Source: Cohnella sp. SGD-V74
Lineage (GTDB): Bacteria; Bacillota; Bacilli; Paenibacillales; Paenibacillaceae
Assembly: GCF_003001675.1 (NCBI RefSeq)
Contig: NZ_PVYW01000017.1
Coordinates: 124,001-188,000, forward strand
Direction of reading: 5' to 3'
DNA: 64,000 nucleotides
A program made the translations under genes and the position numbers. The notes beneath the pieces are model-generated. The model worked only from the letters and a program-made list of their open reading frames with translations. It did not search any database and was not told where the DNA came from. Numbering within the stretch: the first letter of the stretch is position 1; each line of letters begins with the position of its first letter. Below are positions 8,104 through 17,119 of this stretch, piece by piece.

Positions 8104-10025
8104 AACGTCTTCCCCTTTCCGATTCCAGCTTCCGCAAGAAATCTAACCGTTACAGTCGTCCCCGCTCCCGGCTCCGCATCCACCTGTAAGCCGTATTTCT
8201 CCCCGTAGCGCAGCTTCAGCCGTTCGTGCACGTTGCGAAGTCCGATGCCGCGGGGATCGTCCTCCTCGCCGGCGGCGGACATGCGGCTCCACTGCGGCTC
8301 GTCCAGCTTGCCCCTTAGCTGCCCGAGCGCTTCTCCGCTCATGCCCGCTCCGTTATCGGAGATGGTGAACCGATGTTCCTGCCCGTCACGCTCGTAGCGG
8401 ATGCTGATATGCATCACCGGTTTGCCGTCCTCCAGCCCGTGGTACACCGAATTTTCCACGATCGGTTGAAAAAGCAGCTTCATGACCGGAAGACTGCCGT
8501 CGAACGGCTCCGCCGGCAGCGTCAGCGTAAACCGGTTGCCGTAACGGTAATTCAACAGCTGAACGTACAGCTTCAGATGTTCAAGCTCCTTCGCGGCGGG
8601 AACCGTCTCCATGCCGCCGCCGATGCTGTACCTTAACAGCTTGCCAAGCAGATGCGTCATATCGCTCACTTCCGCATCGTCGTTCATGACCGCGGTCATC
8701 CGGATCGATTCAAGCGTGTTATAAATAAAATGAGGATTGATCTGATTTTGCAGCGCCTTAAGCTCCGCCTCCTTGTTCCGTTGACCGGCCGCGTAGACGT
8801 CGTCGATCAGCGTTCGGACGCGAAGCAGCATCCGGTTAAACGCGCTTCCGACCAGTCCGGTCTCGTCCGGGCGGCGAACCGGGAACGTCACGTCCAGATT
8901 GCCGGACTGCACGACTTTCATCAGCCGCACGAGCGAGCGCAGCGGCCGCGTCACCGCGATGATGAGCACGAGCGAGATGAGCAGCGCGAGCAGCACCGCC
9001 GCCAGCGTCGTCGAGAGCGTCAGATTGCGCGTCTGAACGGCGCCGGCCATCAGTTCGCGTTCGGGCACCGTGATGATCATTTTCCACCCTGTCTCTTCCG
9101 ACCGCTTGTAGATCGTCAGCATCCGCCGTCCGTCGACGACGGCATGGAAGCTTCCTTCCGGGCCGGACGCCTGCTCCAGCAGCTCCGCATGCGGATACGA
9201 CTGGGTCAAATACTTCTTTTCGCTGTCGAAAATGACCCGTCCCCGTTCATCGACGATCAGCGTCGTTCCGATCGTTGTCTTGTCCAGATCGCGCACGATG
9301 TTTTCGATAACCGTAATGTTCGCGTCGACCGCGATCATGCCGAGCGATTCGAAGGAGGTGTCGATGATTTCCCTCACGACGGTGAATACGTACCGCCCGT
9401 TGTTCGGCCTCCCCGACACTTCCTGCGTGCTGACGAGAATCGGATAGCCGTGCCCCTCTCTCGCCAACTCCTTCCACTGCGGGTACATCTGCGCGAGATC
9501 GCCCCTCACGCCGCCAGATTTGAGCGCGAAATACGAGTGTCCGTACCGGTCGAACAAATAAACGGAATTCGTTCCTTGCTTGATGTTGTTCATGAAGTAA
9601 ATGCTGCTCTCCGCTTCCCGCTGAATCTCAAGCCTTAGCAGCTCTTCTTCCGGCAAAATGCTATCGGGGACGGTCCGAGCGGCCGACTCCTGCCCCTCGG
9701 ACCGTTCCGTCTCGTCGCGCTGCTCGTAAAAAGCGTTCGAACGCTTCAGTCCGGTGCGGATCTCGTCCAAATACGAAGGAATGATCGATATTTTTTTCAT
9801 ATCCTGAATATAGTCGTCCAGCTTCGAAATCATCGCATCGGACAATTCAGATACGTAACTGACCGTGTTCGCCTCGATCGAATCGGCATAGCGTTCGGCA
9901 GATATGTATCCGATCACCCCTACCGGCAGCAGCACGAGAAACAAAAAGACGATGAACAGCTTCCGCTCCATCCGTCTGGCCGGCCACTCGAACAGCTTGG
10001 CGAGCGCTCTGACAATCGTCGGCAT
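8100..10025 (-). CDS. Sensor histidine kinase (YesM-like)
   Basis: Membrane kinase of about 641 residues: an N-terminal membrane segment (about 25-45), a large extracellular dCache-like sensor region, a second membrane segment, a HAMP domain, then a His_kinase domain with phospho-acceptor His in NQINPHFIYNTLESIRM and an ATPase domain with ISDNGAGM and GIGLRNVHERL. The ATG at 10025 is preferred to the upstream ATG 10067 because only the former has an AGGAG site at normal spacing. It partners the overlapping response regulator. Confidence 0.9.
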   Translation of the reverse strand: MPTIVRALAKLFEWPARRMERKLFIVFLFLVLLPVGVIGYISAERYADSIEANTVSYVSELSDAMISKLDDYIQDMKKISIIPSYLDEIRTGLKRSNAFYEQRDETERSEGQESAARTVPDSILPEEELLRLEIQREAESSIYFMNNIKQGTNSVYLFDRYGHSYFALKSGGVRGDLAQMYPQWKELAREGHGYPILVSTQEVSGRPNNGRYVFTVVREIIDTSFESLGMIAVDANITVIENIVRDLDKTTIGTTLIVDERGRVIFDSEKKYLTQSYPHAELLEQASGPEGSFHAVVDGRRMLTIYKRSEETGWKMIITVPERELMAGAVQTRNLTLSTTLAAVLLALLISLVLIIAVTRPLRSLVRLMKVVQSGNLDVTFPVRRPDETGLVGSAFNRMLLRVRTLIDDVYAAGQRNKEAELKALQNQINPHFIYNTLESIRMTAVMNDDAEVSDMTHLLGKLLRYSIGGGMETVPAAKELEHLKLYVQLLNYRYGNRFTLTLPAEPFDGSLPVMKLLFQPIVENSVYHGLEDGKPVMHISIRYERDGQEHRFTISDNGAGMSGEALGQLRGKLDEPQWSRMSAAGEEDDPRGIGLRNVHERLKLRYGEKYGLQVDAEPGAGTTVTVRFLAEAGIGKGKTL

Positions 10026-10143
10026 AGGCGCACTCCTGTCCGCGAATGTTTTTTTCGTTTCTATCATAGCATAACTTTATGCTAACAAATGATAGATTTC
10101 GAGTCTCACGCCGCTCGTATCGGGATTAATATATATGAAAAGA

Positions 10144-10185
10144 AGTCGTCCTCAAGTCCGTTTTACGGACCGAAGGACGACTCTT
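10144..10185 (-). terminator. Terminator between kinase and surface-protein genes
   Basis: Stem AGTCGTCCT (10144-10152) pairs with AGGACGACT (10174-10182), with a second stem GTCCG/CGGAC nested inside. On the minus strand it is followed by TCTTTT. It lies directly downstream of the stop of the SLH protein gene. Confidence 0.75.
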
Positions 10186-10187
10186 GC

Positions 10188-13100
10188 TTATCTTATCCTA
10201 TTTTCTCCACCTTCAGATTTGTGTGTGAAGGAATGATCTCGGGCTGCTTCTTCCACCTCATGGAATGCCCAATGCGTCTCTTTCACATCTGTAAACGCTG
10301 GTGTGCTCACTTCATACAATGGACCTCGGTCAAACATGCGGTTCATCGCTTTGACGGCTTCGGCGCGTGTGAGATTTCCGTTCGGACGGAACACTCCGTC
10401 CTCATAGCCATCCAGAATTCCCGCTTGCTTATTGGCCGCAATCTCCAATACCGCCCAATGACCTGTGATATCCGTAAATGCCGTAATACTGTCTTCCTCA
10501 GTTCCTAACCTAAATTGTTTATATCGCGCTGCGATTGCCGCCATTTCGGCGCGCGTGATCGCTGCGTTCGGGTTAAAATCCCCTGCAGCGTCCCCTCTCA
10601 TCAAGCCTTGCCGCTTCACATATTCAATCGCTCCTGCCGCCCAATGAGAGGCCGATACATCGGAGAACGGGGCTGCTGCCGCTTTTTTCGAGTCATCAAC
10701 CCCCAGATTTCTGGCGATCATCGCCGCGATTTCCGCTCGTGTCACGGTACGGCTTGGCCCGAATGTTCCGTCTGCATACCCTCGAATATACGCTTCGTGG
10801 AAATTCACAGCAGGCTCTTCCACATGAAGAATCGTGAACGTACTAAATTTGCTCACCTCAAACTCGATACCTGGCAAACCATTCTTGTATTCTACGATTT
10901 TCCCTTTTACTAGACGCTTCTCCCCATCACTGTGCTCAATGAAGACCTTGAGTTCATCCAAGAATGCTGCACGCTCCGCTGCATTCGATGGGAGCTGAAC
11001 ATCACGCAAAGGTAATATAAGGGTGACCGGCCGATTCGGCATGTTCGTTTCAATCGTCATAGGTCTTGCAACGACAGTCACCTTGGCATCCTTTGCCGAT
11101 TCTCTAACTACCCGTTCCGATCTTGCACGATTCTCTACTTCTTGCCGCTGCGATTTTTCCTTCAACGGAATGACGCGGAAGTATAAATCCTCTTCAACAG
11201 TATCCATGGATCGATGCGGGATTAGAAGCCTTATATTTTCTGTGAATATTTCAAGGCTCACATTTTTATGAAACAATTCTCTTATTGCTTCTCTTAGAAG
11301 GTTAACACCAACTTGAGCGACTCTGTCCTCTTCGTCCGGAATCATGATGCGAGCCGTCGTTTGACCCGCTTCTGCAATACGCTGCGCCGCTTCTCTCGCT
11401 CGATCGGGCGTTAATGTGACCTCATCTCTTACTCTGCCGCTTGGCTCGGTAATACGGGTAATTTGCGTTTGCATGACCGTTGTAGCCGAGCCTACATCCC
11501 CTGTTTCTACCGGTACGTTGATGATCTGGGCGGCCGGCTGATCGGATGAGGATGAATCATCACTTGGCCTTGTAATGTCGATCGTATACCTTTTCATCTT
11601 TGTTCCATCGTAGGCTGTGACAACCACATCGATCGTATTTCGTCCCGCATGCAGCGGGACAGTTGTTGCAACGCCGCTTATCGCGCTTATCCCGTTCACT
11701 TCCAGACTTGCGCCCCCGCTTGCTGCCGTGGCTGTTACATCCACACTGTTTGCCGATCTTCTTACGTTAGTCCGATAGTTGACCGTATCTGCTGCGAACG
11801 CCGGGCTTAATGTCCCCTCACTCAGCGTCAAGCCGCTTAAATTGGCATTCACAACCCATTTCAAATAGGGATACCGTTCATTCTCTTCGATCTCCCAGAT
11901 GTTATCGAAGTCCCAGCCGGCAAAAGTCGCTTGCTGCTTCATCTCGGCTGTAGACTTACCATAGGATCGCTGGCTTCCCATACTTGTTGTTTGGTTTGTC
12001 GTCTCTTTATCCCAGTAGGAATGATTGACCTTGCCGCCTATATTTTCACCGACTAAGCCGCCGATATAACCACTGCTGACATCCACCTTGCCGACTGCAT
12101 AGGAGTTGCTAATTGTTCCATCTCTTCCACCATAAGTACCGCCATAAAGACCGCCAACCAAACCGCCTGTATAACTTTCAGAAGGGATGACATCGCCAGT
12201 TGCATAGGAATCGCTAATACTTCCGTCGCTTACTCCAACCAAGCCGCCTAGAGCAGCAATGCCTTCCACTGTACTGCTCGCATAGGACTGATTAATGTCT
12301 CCTGCATTGACACCGGCCAAACCGCCTAGAACATCACCGCCTGTCACCTTTCCACTCGCAGACGAGTAACTGATATTTCCGTTGTTATAACCGACCAAGC
12401 CGCCGGAATTACTGCGGCCCTCCACCTTACCGCTCACAGAGGAGTAACTGATGCTTCCGTGGTTATAACCAACCAAGCCGCCGACAAGATCGTAACCGGC
12501 TACCGCTACATTTACGTCCTCTAGTTTTATGTTGGAGATTTTACTCGCAGTATCCGTGTGGCCAAACAAACCGACAACATCTTCGCTGGAACGATTAATA
12601 TATAGACCTGTAATCTTAAACCCCTTGCCGTCCAATGTACCGTTAAACCAATCAATCGGCGCCCAGCCTTCTCCTGTGTTATACGGCAGCACATCAAGGT
12701 TAATATTAGCACCAAGCTTGAAATGCGCATTCAGATGCTCGCGTATTTGATTGAAATGAGCTGCTGTTTTAACAATAAATGGATCGTCCGCTGTACCTGA
12801 ACCAGTCCAAGGCGATCCCGCACCTTCGCGATCCGCTTGCAAATAGGGATAGCTATCACCCTCGTCGATCGCCCAGATGTGATCGAAATCCCAGCCGCCA
12901 AAAGTCGCTTGCTGCTTCATATCAACGGTAATCTTCCCGTATTCATCGCTGCTTCCGGCACTTGTTGTCCGGGTTGTCGTCTCTTTATCCCAGTAAGAAG
13001 CAGTGACGGTTCCACCCGCATTTTCACCCGCTAAGCCTCCGACATCGCCATGTCCTGTCACCTTGCCAACCGCATAGGAGCTGCTGATGCTTCCGCCATC

Positions 13101-14840
13101 GTTAGAACCGACCAAACCGCCTGCATGACCGTTAGAAGCGTTGACATCGCCGCTTGCATAGGAATCGCTAATATTTCCATCGTTTGCTCCAACCAAGCCG
13201 CCTGCAAAATTAGCGCCTTCCACTTGACTTCTCGCATAGGATTGACTAATGTTCCCTGCATTCGCACCGGCTAAGCCGCCTACCCAATCACTGCCTGTTA
13301 CCGCTCCGCTCACATAGACATTGTTTATCGCTCCGCCATTCATCCCGACCAAGCCGCCAACACTAGAATTACCTGTTACCTCTATATTCTCAAGCCGTAC
13401 ATTCGAGATTTCAGCCCCGTTGCCAGCAACGCCAAACAGGCCGACCTCATTTTGACTAGGACGATTGATATGCAGCCCTTTAATTTTATACCCGTTGCCG
13501 TCCAGGATGCCGATAAACGGATCCGACGTTGTCCCGATTGGTTCCCAACCCTCGTCTGCGCCGTATTCCAAGCTAAGATCGATATCCCCGCCAAGCTCGA
13601 AATATGCATTCAGGTAGTTGCGCACCTCATTCAATTGAGCGGCTGAAGCAATAAGGAATGGATTGTTCTCCGTTCCCTTGCCTTCACCGCTCCAAGGAGG
13701 CGGTCCCGCTCTATTCAATTCCCATCTCAATATGGGATAGCTTCCACTTTCGGCTATCGCCCATGTTTCAAAGAAGTTTTCCCAAGTATCGGCAAAAGTG
13801 GATTGTTGCTGCATTTGCTCTGTCGTTTTTCCTTCACCGGCTGCGCTTTGATCTTGTCCAGAGGTCTGTATATCCCAGTAGGAATTCGTAACCGTGCCAG
13901 AGTTGAAACCGATCAAGCCGCCTATATTATTGTGACCTGTCACCTTGCCGCTCGAATAAGTATTGCTAACCACATTAGAATTATAGCCTACCAAGCCGCC
14001 TACATAATTGCCGCCGTCTACCTCTCCGCTCGCATAGGCGTGGCTAATATCTCCTGCATTTCGACCGACTAAACCACCGACCTCTTTATTGCCTGTCACT
14101 TTACCGCTTGCATTGGAATTGTTAATGGTTGTAAAGCTAAAATTATAGCCTACCAAACCGCCTACACTTTCAACACCGGTTACGTTGGCGGTTGCATAGG
14201 AGTCCGTAATATTTTTGCTGTTATCACCTATCAGCCCACCGACCGAATAATCTCCTGACACCTTGCCGCTCACAGATGAGTTGTCAATACTCCCTTCGCT
14301 ATTCCATCCTACCAAACCGCCGACAGCAGCATAGCCTGTTACATCTACATCCTCTAGCCTAACATTGGAAATCACAGCCTGATTACTACTCACTCCAAAT
14401 AGTCCTACATTCTCATCAGCAGGACGGTTAATATACAACCCCGTAATCTTGAATTCATTCCCATCCAGTGTACCGTTAAACGACGAAATCGGCTCCCAGC
14501 CTTCCCCTTCGTTGTATGGCGGTACATCCAGATTAATATCGGCACCAAGTTTGAAGTGTGCATTCGGATGCTCGCGCATTTGATTTAAATGAGCGGCGGT
14601 TGTAATTACATATGGATCGTCCACGGTTCCTTCGCCGTTCCAAAGAGCCGGATCGCTCATCGTGATTCCTAACAGCTGTGAAAGGTCTCCATAAACGGCA
14701 GAAGTTATCGATGGGGTATCATCCCCGGCCAAAGGCGAATCATCCGCTCTAACCGTGGATAGCGGCAGTATCGCAAACAATAACGTCGCTATAATGAGTA
14801 GGCTAATCTTTTGTTGTATCCTGCGTTGTTTTAACATCAT
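10188..14840 (-). CDS. Large GLUG-repeat, SLH-anchored surface protein
   Basis: Secreted cell-surface protein of 1550 residues. A signal peptide (about 1-33, ending near VRADD) is followed by three similar modules of about 300 residues. Each opens with a sequence like GTADDPFIVKTAAHFNQIREH, carries many GLUG-type repeats (VGGLVGYN...GSISNSYA) and closes with a YWDKETT segment. A cadherin-like beta-sandwich follows (LSGLTLSEGTLSPAF, about 1000-1100), then a linker region and about three SLH motifs (from about 1343) that would bind secondary cell-wall polymer. The ATG at 14840 has GGAGG seven bases upstream. Base composition looks lower in GC than the neighbours. A role in adhesion or surface coating is plausible but not shown. 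Confidence 0.88.
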   Translation of the reverse strand: MMLKQRRIQQKISLLIIATLLFAILPLSTVRADDSPLAGDDTPSITSAVYGDLSQLLGITMSDPALWNGEGTVDDPYVITTAAHLNQMREHPNAHFKLGADINLDVPPYNEGEGWEPISSFNGTLDGNEFKITGLYINRPADENVGLFGVSSNQAVISNVRLEDVDVTGYAAVGGLVGWNSEGSIDNSSVSGKVSGDYSVGGLIGDNSKNITDSYATANVTGVESVGGLVGYNFSFTTINNSNASGKVTGNKEVGGLVGRNAGDISHAYASGEVDGGNYVGGLVGYNSNVVSNTYSSGKVTGHNNIGGLIGFNSGTVTNSYWDIQTSGQDQSAAGEGKTTEQMQQQSTFADTWENFFETWAIAESGSYPILRWELNRAGPPPWSGEGKGTENNPFLIASAAQLNEVRNYLNAYFELGGDIDLSLEYGADEGWEPIGTTSDPFIGILDGNGYKIKGLHINRPSQNEVGLFGVAGNGAEISNVRLENIEVTGNSSVGGLVGMNGGAINNVYVSGAVTGSDWVGGLAGANAGNISQSYARSQVEGANFAGGLVGANDGNISDSYASGDVNASNGHAGGLVGSNDGGSISSSYAVGKVTGHGDVGGLAGENAGGTVTASYWDKETTTRTTSAGSSDEYGKITVDMKQQATFGGWDFDHIWAIDEGDSYPYLQADREGAGSPWTGSGTADDPFIVKTAAHFNQIREHLNAHFKLGANINLDVLPYNTGEGWAPIDWFNGTLDGKGFKITGLYINRSSEDVVGLFGHTDTASKISNIKLEDVNVAVAGYDLVGGLVGYNHGSISYSSVSGKVEGRSNSGGLVGYNNGNISYSSASGKVTGGDVLGGLAGVNAGDINQSYASSTVEGIAALGGLVGVSDGSISDSYATGDVIPSESYTGGLVGGLYGGTYGGRDGTISNSYAVGKVDVSSGYIGGLVGENIGGKVNHSYWDKETTNQTTSMGSQRSYGKSTAEMKQQATFAGWDFDNIWEIEENERYPYLKWVVNANLSGLTLSEGTLSPAFAADTVNYRTNVRRSANSVDVTATAASGGASLEVNGISAISGVATTVPLHAGRNTIDVVVTAYDGTKMKRYTIDITRPSDDSSSSDQPAAQIINVPVETGDVGSATTVMQTQITRITEPSGRVRDEVTLTPDRAREAAQRIAEAGQTTARIMIPDEEDRVAQVGVNLLREAIRELFHKNVSLEIFTENIRLLIPHRSMDTVEEDLYFRVIPLKEKSQRQEVENRARSERVVRESAKDAKVTVVARPMTIETNMPNRPVTLILPLRDVQLPSNAAERAAFLDELKVFIEHSDGEKRLVKGKIVEYKNGLPGIEFEVSKFSTFTILHVEEPAVNFHEAYIRGYADGTFGPSRTVTRAEIAAMIARNLGVDDSKKAAAAPFSDVSASHWAAGAIEYVKRQGLMRGDAAGDFNPNAAITRAEMAAIAARYKQFRLGTEEDSITAFTDITGHWAVLEIAANKQAGILDGYEDGVFRPNGNLTRAEAVKAMNRMFDRGPLYEVSTPAFTDVKETHWAFHEVEEAARDHSFTHKSEGGENRIR

Positions 14841-15088
14841 TGTCCTTCCTCCGTAAACATATTTTTCTACATGGAACCTCCATTCTTGTTAGTTTAATCT
14901 GTCGGATGTTGCAAAACTGTGACAAACCGTTCGATAAAACCGGCCATAGCATCAGCTGCCGCAGCCGGACGTTCGCCTGTTCAAAAATTGATCAGTTCGA
15001 CGCCTTACTATTCAATATAGGAAAGCATTCTATCGAACAGTGCTCAATAGCGGATTGAGATAGAAGCAAGGAAAGAGAGGATCGACGA
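14841..15088. other. Intergenic stretch without recognised gene
   Basis: About 250 bases upstream of the surface-protein gene. It must hold that gene's promoter on the minus strand and one for the small ORF at 15089 on the plus strand. I see only a short inverted repeat CTCAAT/ATTGAG (15044-15060) and no convincing coding frame. Confidence 0.5.
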
Positions 15089-15256
15089 ATGGGGAGAAAC
15101 AGACTTCCTTACGCTCGTCTCTGCGAAACGCGAGGATGCACGAAAAAGCACTACGCCAAAGGCCAGTGCAAACTGCATTACTTTCGTTCCTGGCGCAGCA
15201 AGAGTCGTTCGGCGAGCGCTTGCGAGGAAGAGGAAGCTTCGGCAAAATCCGGTTGA
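15089..15256 (+). CDS. Small zinc-finger-like protein, 55 residues
   Basis: An ORF below the usual length cut-off. The N-terminal half carries a CxxxxCx9CxxH pattern: C12, C17, C27 and H30 within LCETRGCTKKHYAKGQCKLHY, followed by basic residues. The pattern GCxxxxyakGxCxxHyxR is common in small bacterial and phage zinc-ribbon-like proteins. An AGAGG ribosome site lies eight bases before the ATG. The Glu-rich tail (EEEEAS) is followed by a TGA stop. Function unknown; nucleic-acid binding is the obvious guess. It lies about 115 bases from the left recombinase-associated palindrome and is read toward it. Confidence 0.55.
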   Translation: MGRNRLPYARLCETRGCTKKHYAKGQCKLHYFRSWRSKSRSASACEEEEASAKSG

Positions 15257-15289
15257 TCGCAAGCAAGCTCGGGAAAATCGCGCACAAAA

Positions 15290-15316
15290 AAGCCGGCGGG
15301 TTCGCTCCGCCGGCTT
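15290..15316 (-). terminator. Terminator for the recombinase transcript
   Basis: Perfect ten-base stem AAGCCGGCGG / CCGCCGGCTT with a seven-base loop. On the minus strand it runs into TTTTTTG. It would stop a minus-strand transcript coming from the recombinase gene. Confidence 0.8.
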
Positions 15317-15370
15317 CGTCGCCTTCCTATGAGCCGATGTATGAAGACCGGCGAATAGGGTATGATAATC

Positions 15371-15398
15371 ATGTCGAACAATAGTGATTGTTCGACAT
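15371..15398 (+). repeat. Left palindromic site flanking the recombinase gene
   Basis: A 28-base site with perfect 11-base arms ATGTCGAACAA / TTGTTCGACAT around a six-base centre TAGTGA. The 11-6-11 layout is that of Xer/dif-type sites. A 23-base stretch is repeated, in inverted orientation, at 16433-16455 on the far side of the recombinase gene. On the plus strand it is followed by TTTTTT, so it may also act as a terminator. Confidence 0.7.
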
Positions 15399-15450
15399 TT
15401 TTTTGTTTAATTATCCCTTCTTTGTTACTCATTATAAACGACCGAATCTT

Positions 15451-16404
15451 TCATAACAATACATTTTTCAACACACCGTGCATGCTTTCGGCCACGAAAT
15501 CCGGAGCGGCTTTCTTCATCAACTCAACCGTGTGCAGGTAGCGCTGCGTCGTATTGATCTGCACGTGGCCCAGCGTCTGCTGCACCTGTTGAAGCGATGC
15601 GCCGTTCAGCAGCGCCATGGTCGCATTCGTATGCCGAAGCCAATGGGGCGTCACCGGCTTGGAAATCCCGCACTCCCTGCTCGCCCTGTTCACGATGCGC
15701 TCTACCTGACGGGACGTAATCGGAAAGACCCGGCTTTGCCGGTTCACATGCGCAGATCCGCCATGCAGCTTCAGCCGGATGGAAGGGTCGTTATGCAGCT
15801 TCCATAACGCCTCCGGCATTTTCACCTGCCTCGTCTTGCCTCCCTTGCCGTCCGCGACGGTCAGCCACGCGCCGCTCTCCAGCGGGTCCGTAACCACATC
15901 GCCCCACCTCATCTGCACCAGCTCCGATACCCTCAGTCCCAGTATGACCATATAAAGAACCATCATCCATTCCCGTACGCTCTTGGCGCTCAAATAGGTC
16001 AGCAATTCGGTCAGCTCGCGCTGGGTCAGAAAATGATGCCCGCTCGTTACCCGCACCTTGGGCAGTCGGATGGACGAGGCGGGATTATGCGAGAACAACG
16101 CGATATTGGCGTCGCTCCCCCATCTGTAAAACGAGCGCAGCGGTGCGATCAAGCTGGCGATAGTCGAAGCGTTCAGCGGTTTGTTCCCGGACGTTCCCCG
16201 CAGCAAGGATGATTTGTATCGCTCCAGATCGTGCCAAGTGGCTTCGCCCAAAGGGGTTGCCCCGATGAACGATCGAAAACGGCGAAGCGCCCGTTCGTAA
16301 TTACGGATCGTATTCGGCCGATGATACCCGGCCAGGAAGCTCTGGATCATCTGCTCTTCGTCCAACACAGCCGCTCCGTTCGAGAGCTTGCGGTCCGCAT
16401 TCAT
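15451..16404 (-). CDS. Tyrosine recombinase (XerC/D-like)
   Basis: Complete 317-residue site-specific recombinase. The N-terminal SAM-like core-binding domain (about 12-105) is followed by a catalytic domain with all expected residues: R158 (GLRVSELVQM), K187 or K190 (ADGKGGKTRQ), H254 and R257 (HWLRHTNA), H280 (LGH) and nucleophile Y289 (QRYLHT). The ATG at 16404 has AAAGGAG eight bases upstream. The gene is tightly bracketed by two inverted copies of a dif-like palindrome, one about 50 bases past the stop and the other about 25 bases before the start codon. It has no excisionase or phage genes beside it, which argues against an ordinary prophage integrase. It could be an invertase, a resolvase or the core of a tiny mobile element. 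Confidence 0.9.
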   Translation of the reverse strand: MNADRKLSNGAAVLDEEQMIQSFLAGYHRPNTIRNYERALRRFRSFIGATPLGEATWHDLERYKSSLLRGTSGNKPLNASTIASLIAPLRSFYRWGSDANIALFSHNPASSIRLPKVRVTSGHHFLTQRELTELLTYLSAKSVREWMMVLYMVILGLRVSELVQMRWGDVVTDPLESGAWLTVADGKGGKTRQVKMPEALWKLHNDPSIRLKLHGGSAHVNRQSRVFPITSRQVERIVNRASRECGISKPVTPHWLRHTNATMALLNGASLQQVQQTLGHVQINTTQRYLHTVELMKKAAPDFVAESMHGVLKNVLL

Positions 16405-16429
16405 GTCATTGGCTCCTTTCTATCGGTGA

Positions 16430-16457
16430 ACTTCGAACAATCACTATTGTTCGACCT
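16430..16457 (-). repeat. Right palindromic site flanking the recombinase gene
   Basis: Arms TCGAACAA and TTGTTCGA surround the centre TCACTA on the plus strand, which is the reverse complement of the left site's TAGTGA, so the two sites point in opposite directions. The eight inner bases of each arm match the left site exactly; the outer arm bases have diverged. No T-run follows on either strand, so this copy is not a terminator. It lies in the leader of the recombinase gene. Confidence 0.7.
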
Positions 16458-16508
16458 CGCTTGTCGGGCGGCTCCGCCGCCATAGAACAAGAAAGGAGGA
16501 TTTGAAGG

Positions 16509-17090
16509 ATGTCGAACCTGATCCGCTCCGAGCTTCATGCTCTTGGACTGCGGAAAGATCCCGCGACTTTCTCGCATAGCGTACGGGTAGGCCTGCTGGC
16601 TCAAGCCGCCGCCAGGCAGCTCGGAATGCCGGAGGACGAAGAACGGATGTTCACGGCCGCCTGCAGCTTTCACGATATCGGGAAGCTTCTCGTCCCGCAG
16701 GAGCTGCTCGTCAAACGACTCCCGCTCGACGAGCAGGAACGGGAGCGTATTCGCGAGCACCCGCTCCTCGGCGTTCGCCTTGTTCGCCGACTCGGCTGGC
16801 GGGACCCGAGAATGATCGCGACCGTGCGCTCCCATCACGAGCGCTGGGACGGAACGGGATATCCGGACGGACTCCGAGGCGAGAGCATTCCGCCTTGGGC
16901 GCGCCTGTGCGCCGTCTTCGATTCCTTCGACGCCATGGTCCAGACCCGCTCCTACAATCGGGTCAAGACGGCGGCGGAAGCAATGGACGAGCTTAGAAAG
17001 CAGAGCGGACTCCAATTCGACCCGGCCTCCGTCGAGCTGTTCTTCTCCATTCCGGAAATAGCGATTGAAAAAATACGGCGTTATCGTTAA
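16509..17090 (+). CDS. HD-GYP domain phosphohydrolase
   Basis: Compact 193-residue HD-GYP protein, nearly all catalytic domain. The metal-binding HD pair is intact (H55-D56 in SFHDIGKLL) and the GYP signature is present (HHERWDGTGYPDGL, about 109-122). Proteins of this family hydrolyse cyclic di-GMP or related nucleotides. No input domain or membrane segment is seen. AAAGGAGGA lies eight bases before the ATG. It is followed after 29 bases by a second HD-GYP gene on the same strand. The right palindromic recombination site is about 50 bases upstream of its start and overlaps the region where its promoter should be. Confidence 0.88.
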   Translation: MSNLIRSELHALGLRKDPATFSHSVRVGLLAQAAARQLGMPEDEERMFTAACSFHDIGKLLVPQELLVKRLPLDEQERERIREHPLLGVRLVRRLGWRDPRMIATVRSHHERWDGTGYPDGLRGESIPPWARLCAVFDSFDAMVQTRSYNRVKTAAEAMDELRKQSGLQFDPASVELFFSIPEIAIEKIRRYR

Positions 17091-17119
17091 GACGCCGAAC
17101 CGAAAGCAGGTCGAAAACG

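Noticed and set aside
11860-14420. Regular repeats that might suggest a CRISPR array
   Set aside because: They are coding repeats (GLUG motifs) within one open frame and vary in sequence and spacing.
15371-15398. Left palindrome as a simple Rho-independent terminator
   Set aside because: It has a T-run here, but the same sequence recurs at 16433-16455 without one and in inverted orientation, so termination alone does not explain the pair.
15451-16404. Recombinase as a prophage integrase
   Set aside because: No phage, excisionase or tRNA attachment site nearby; the nearest tRNAs are 17 kb away.
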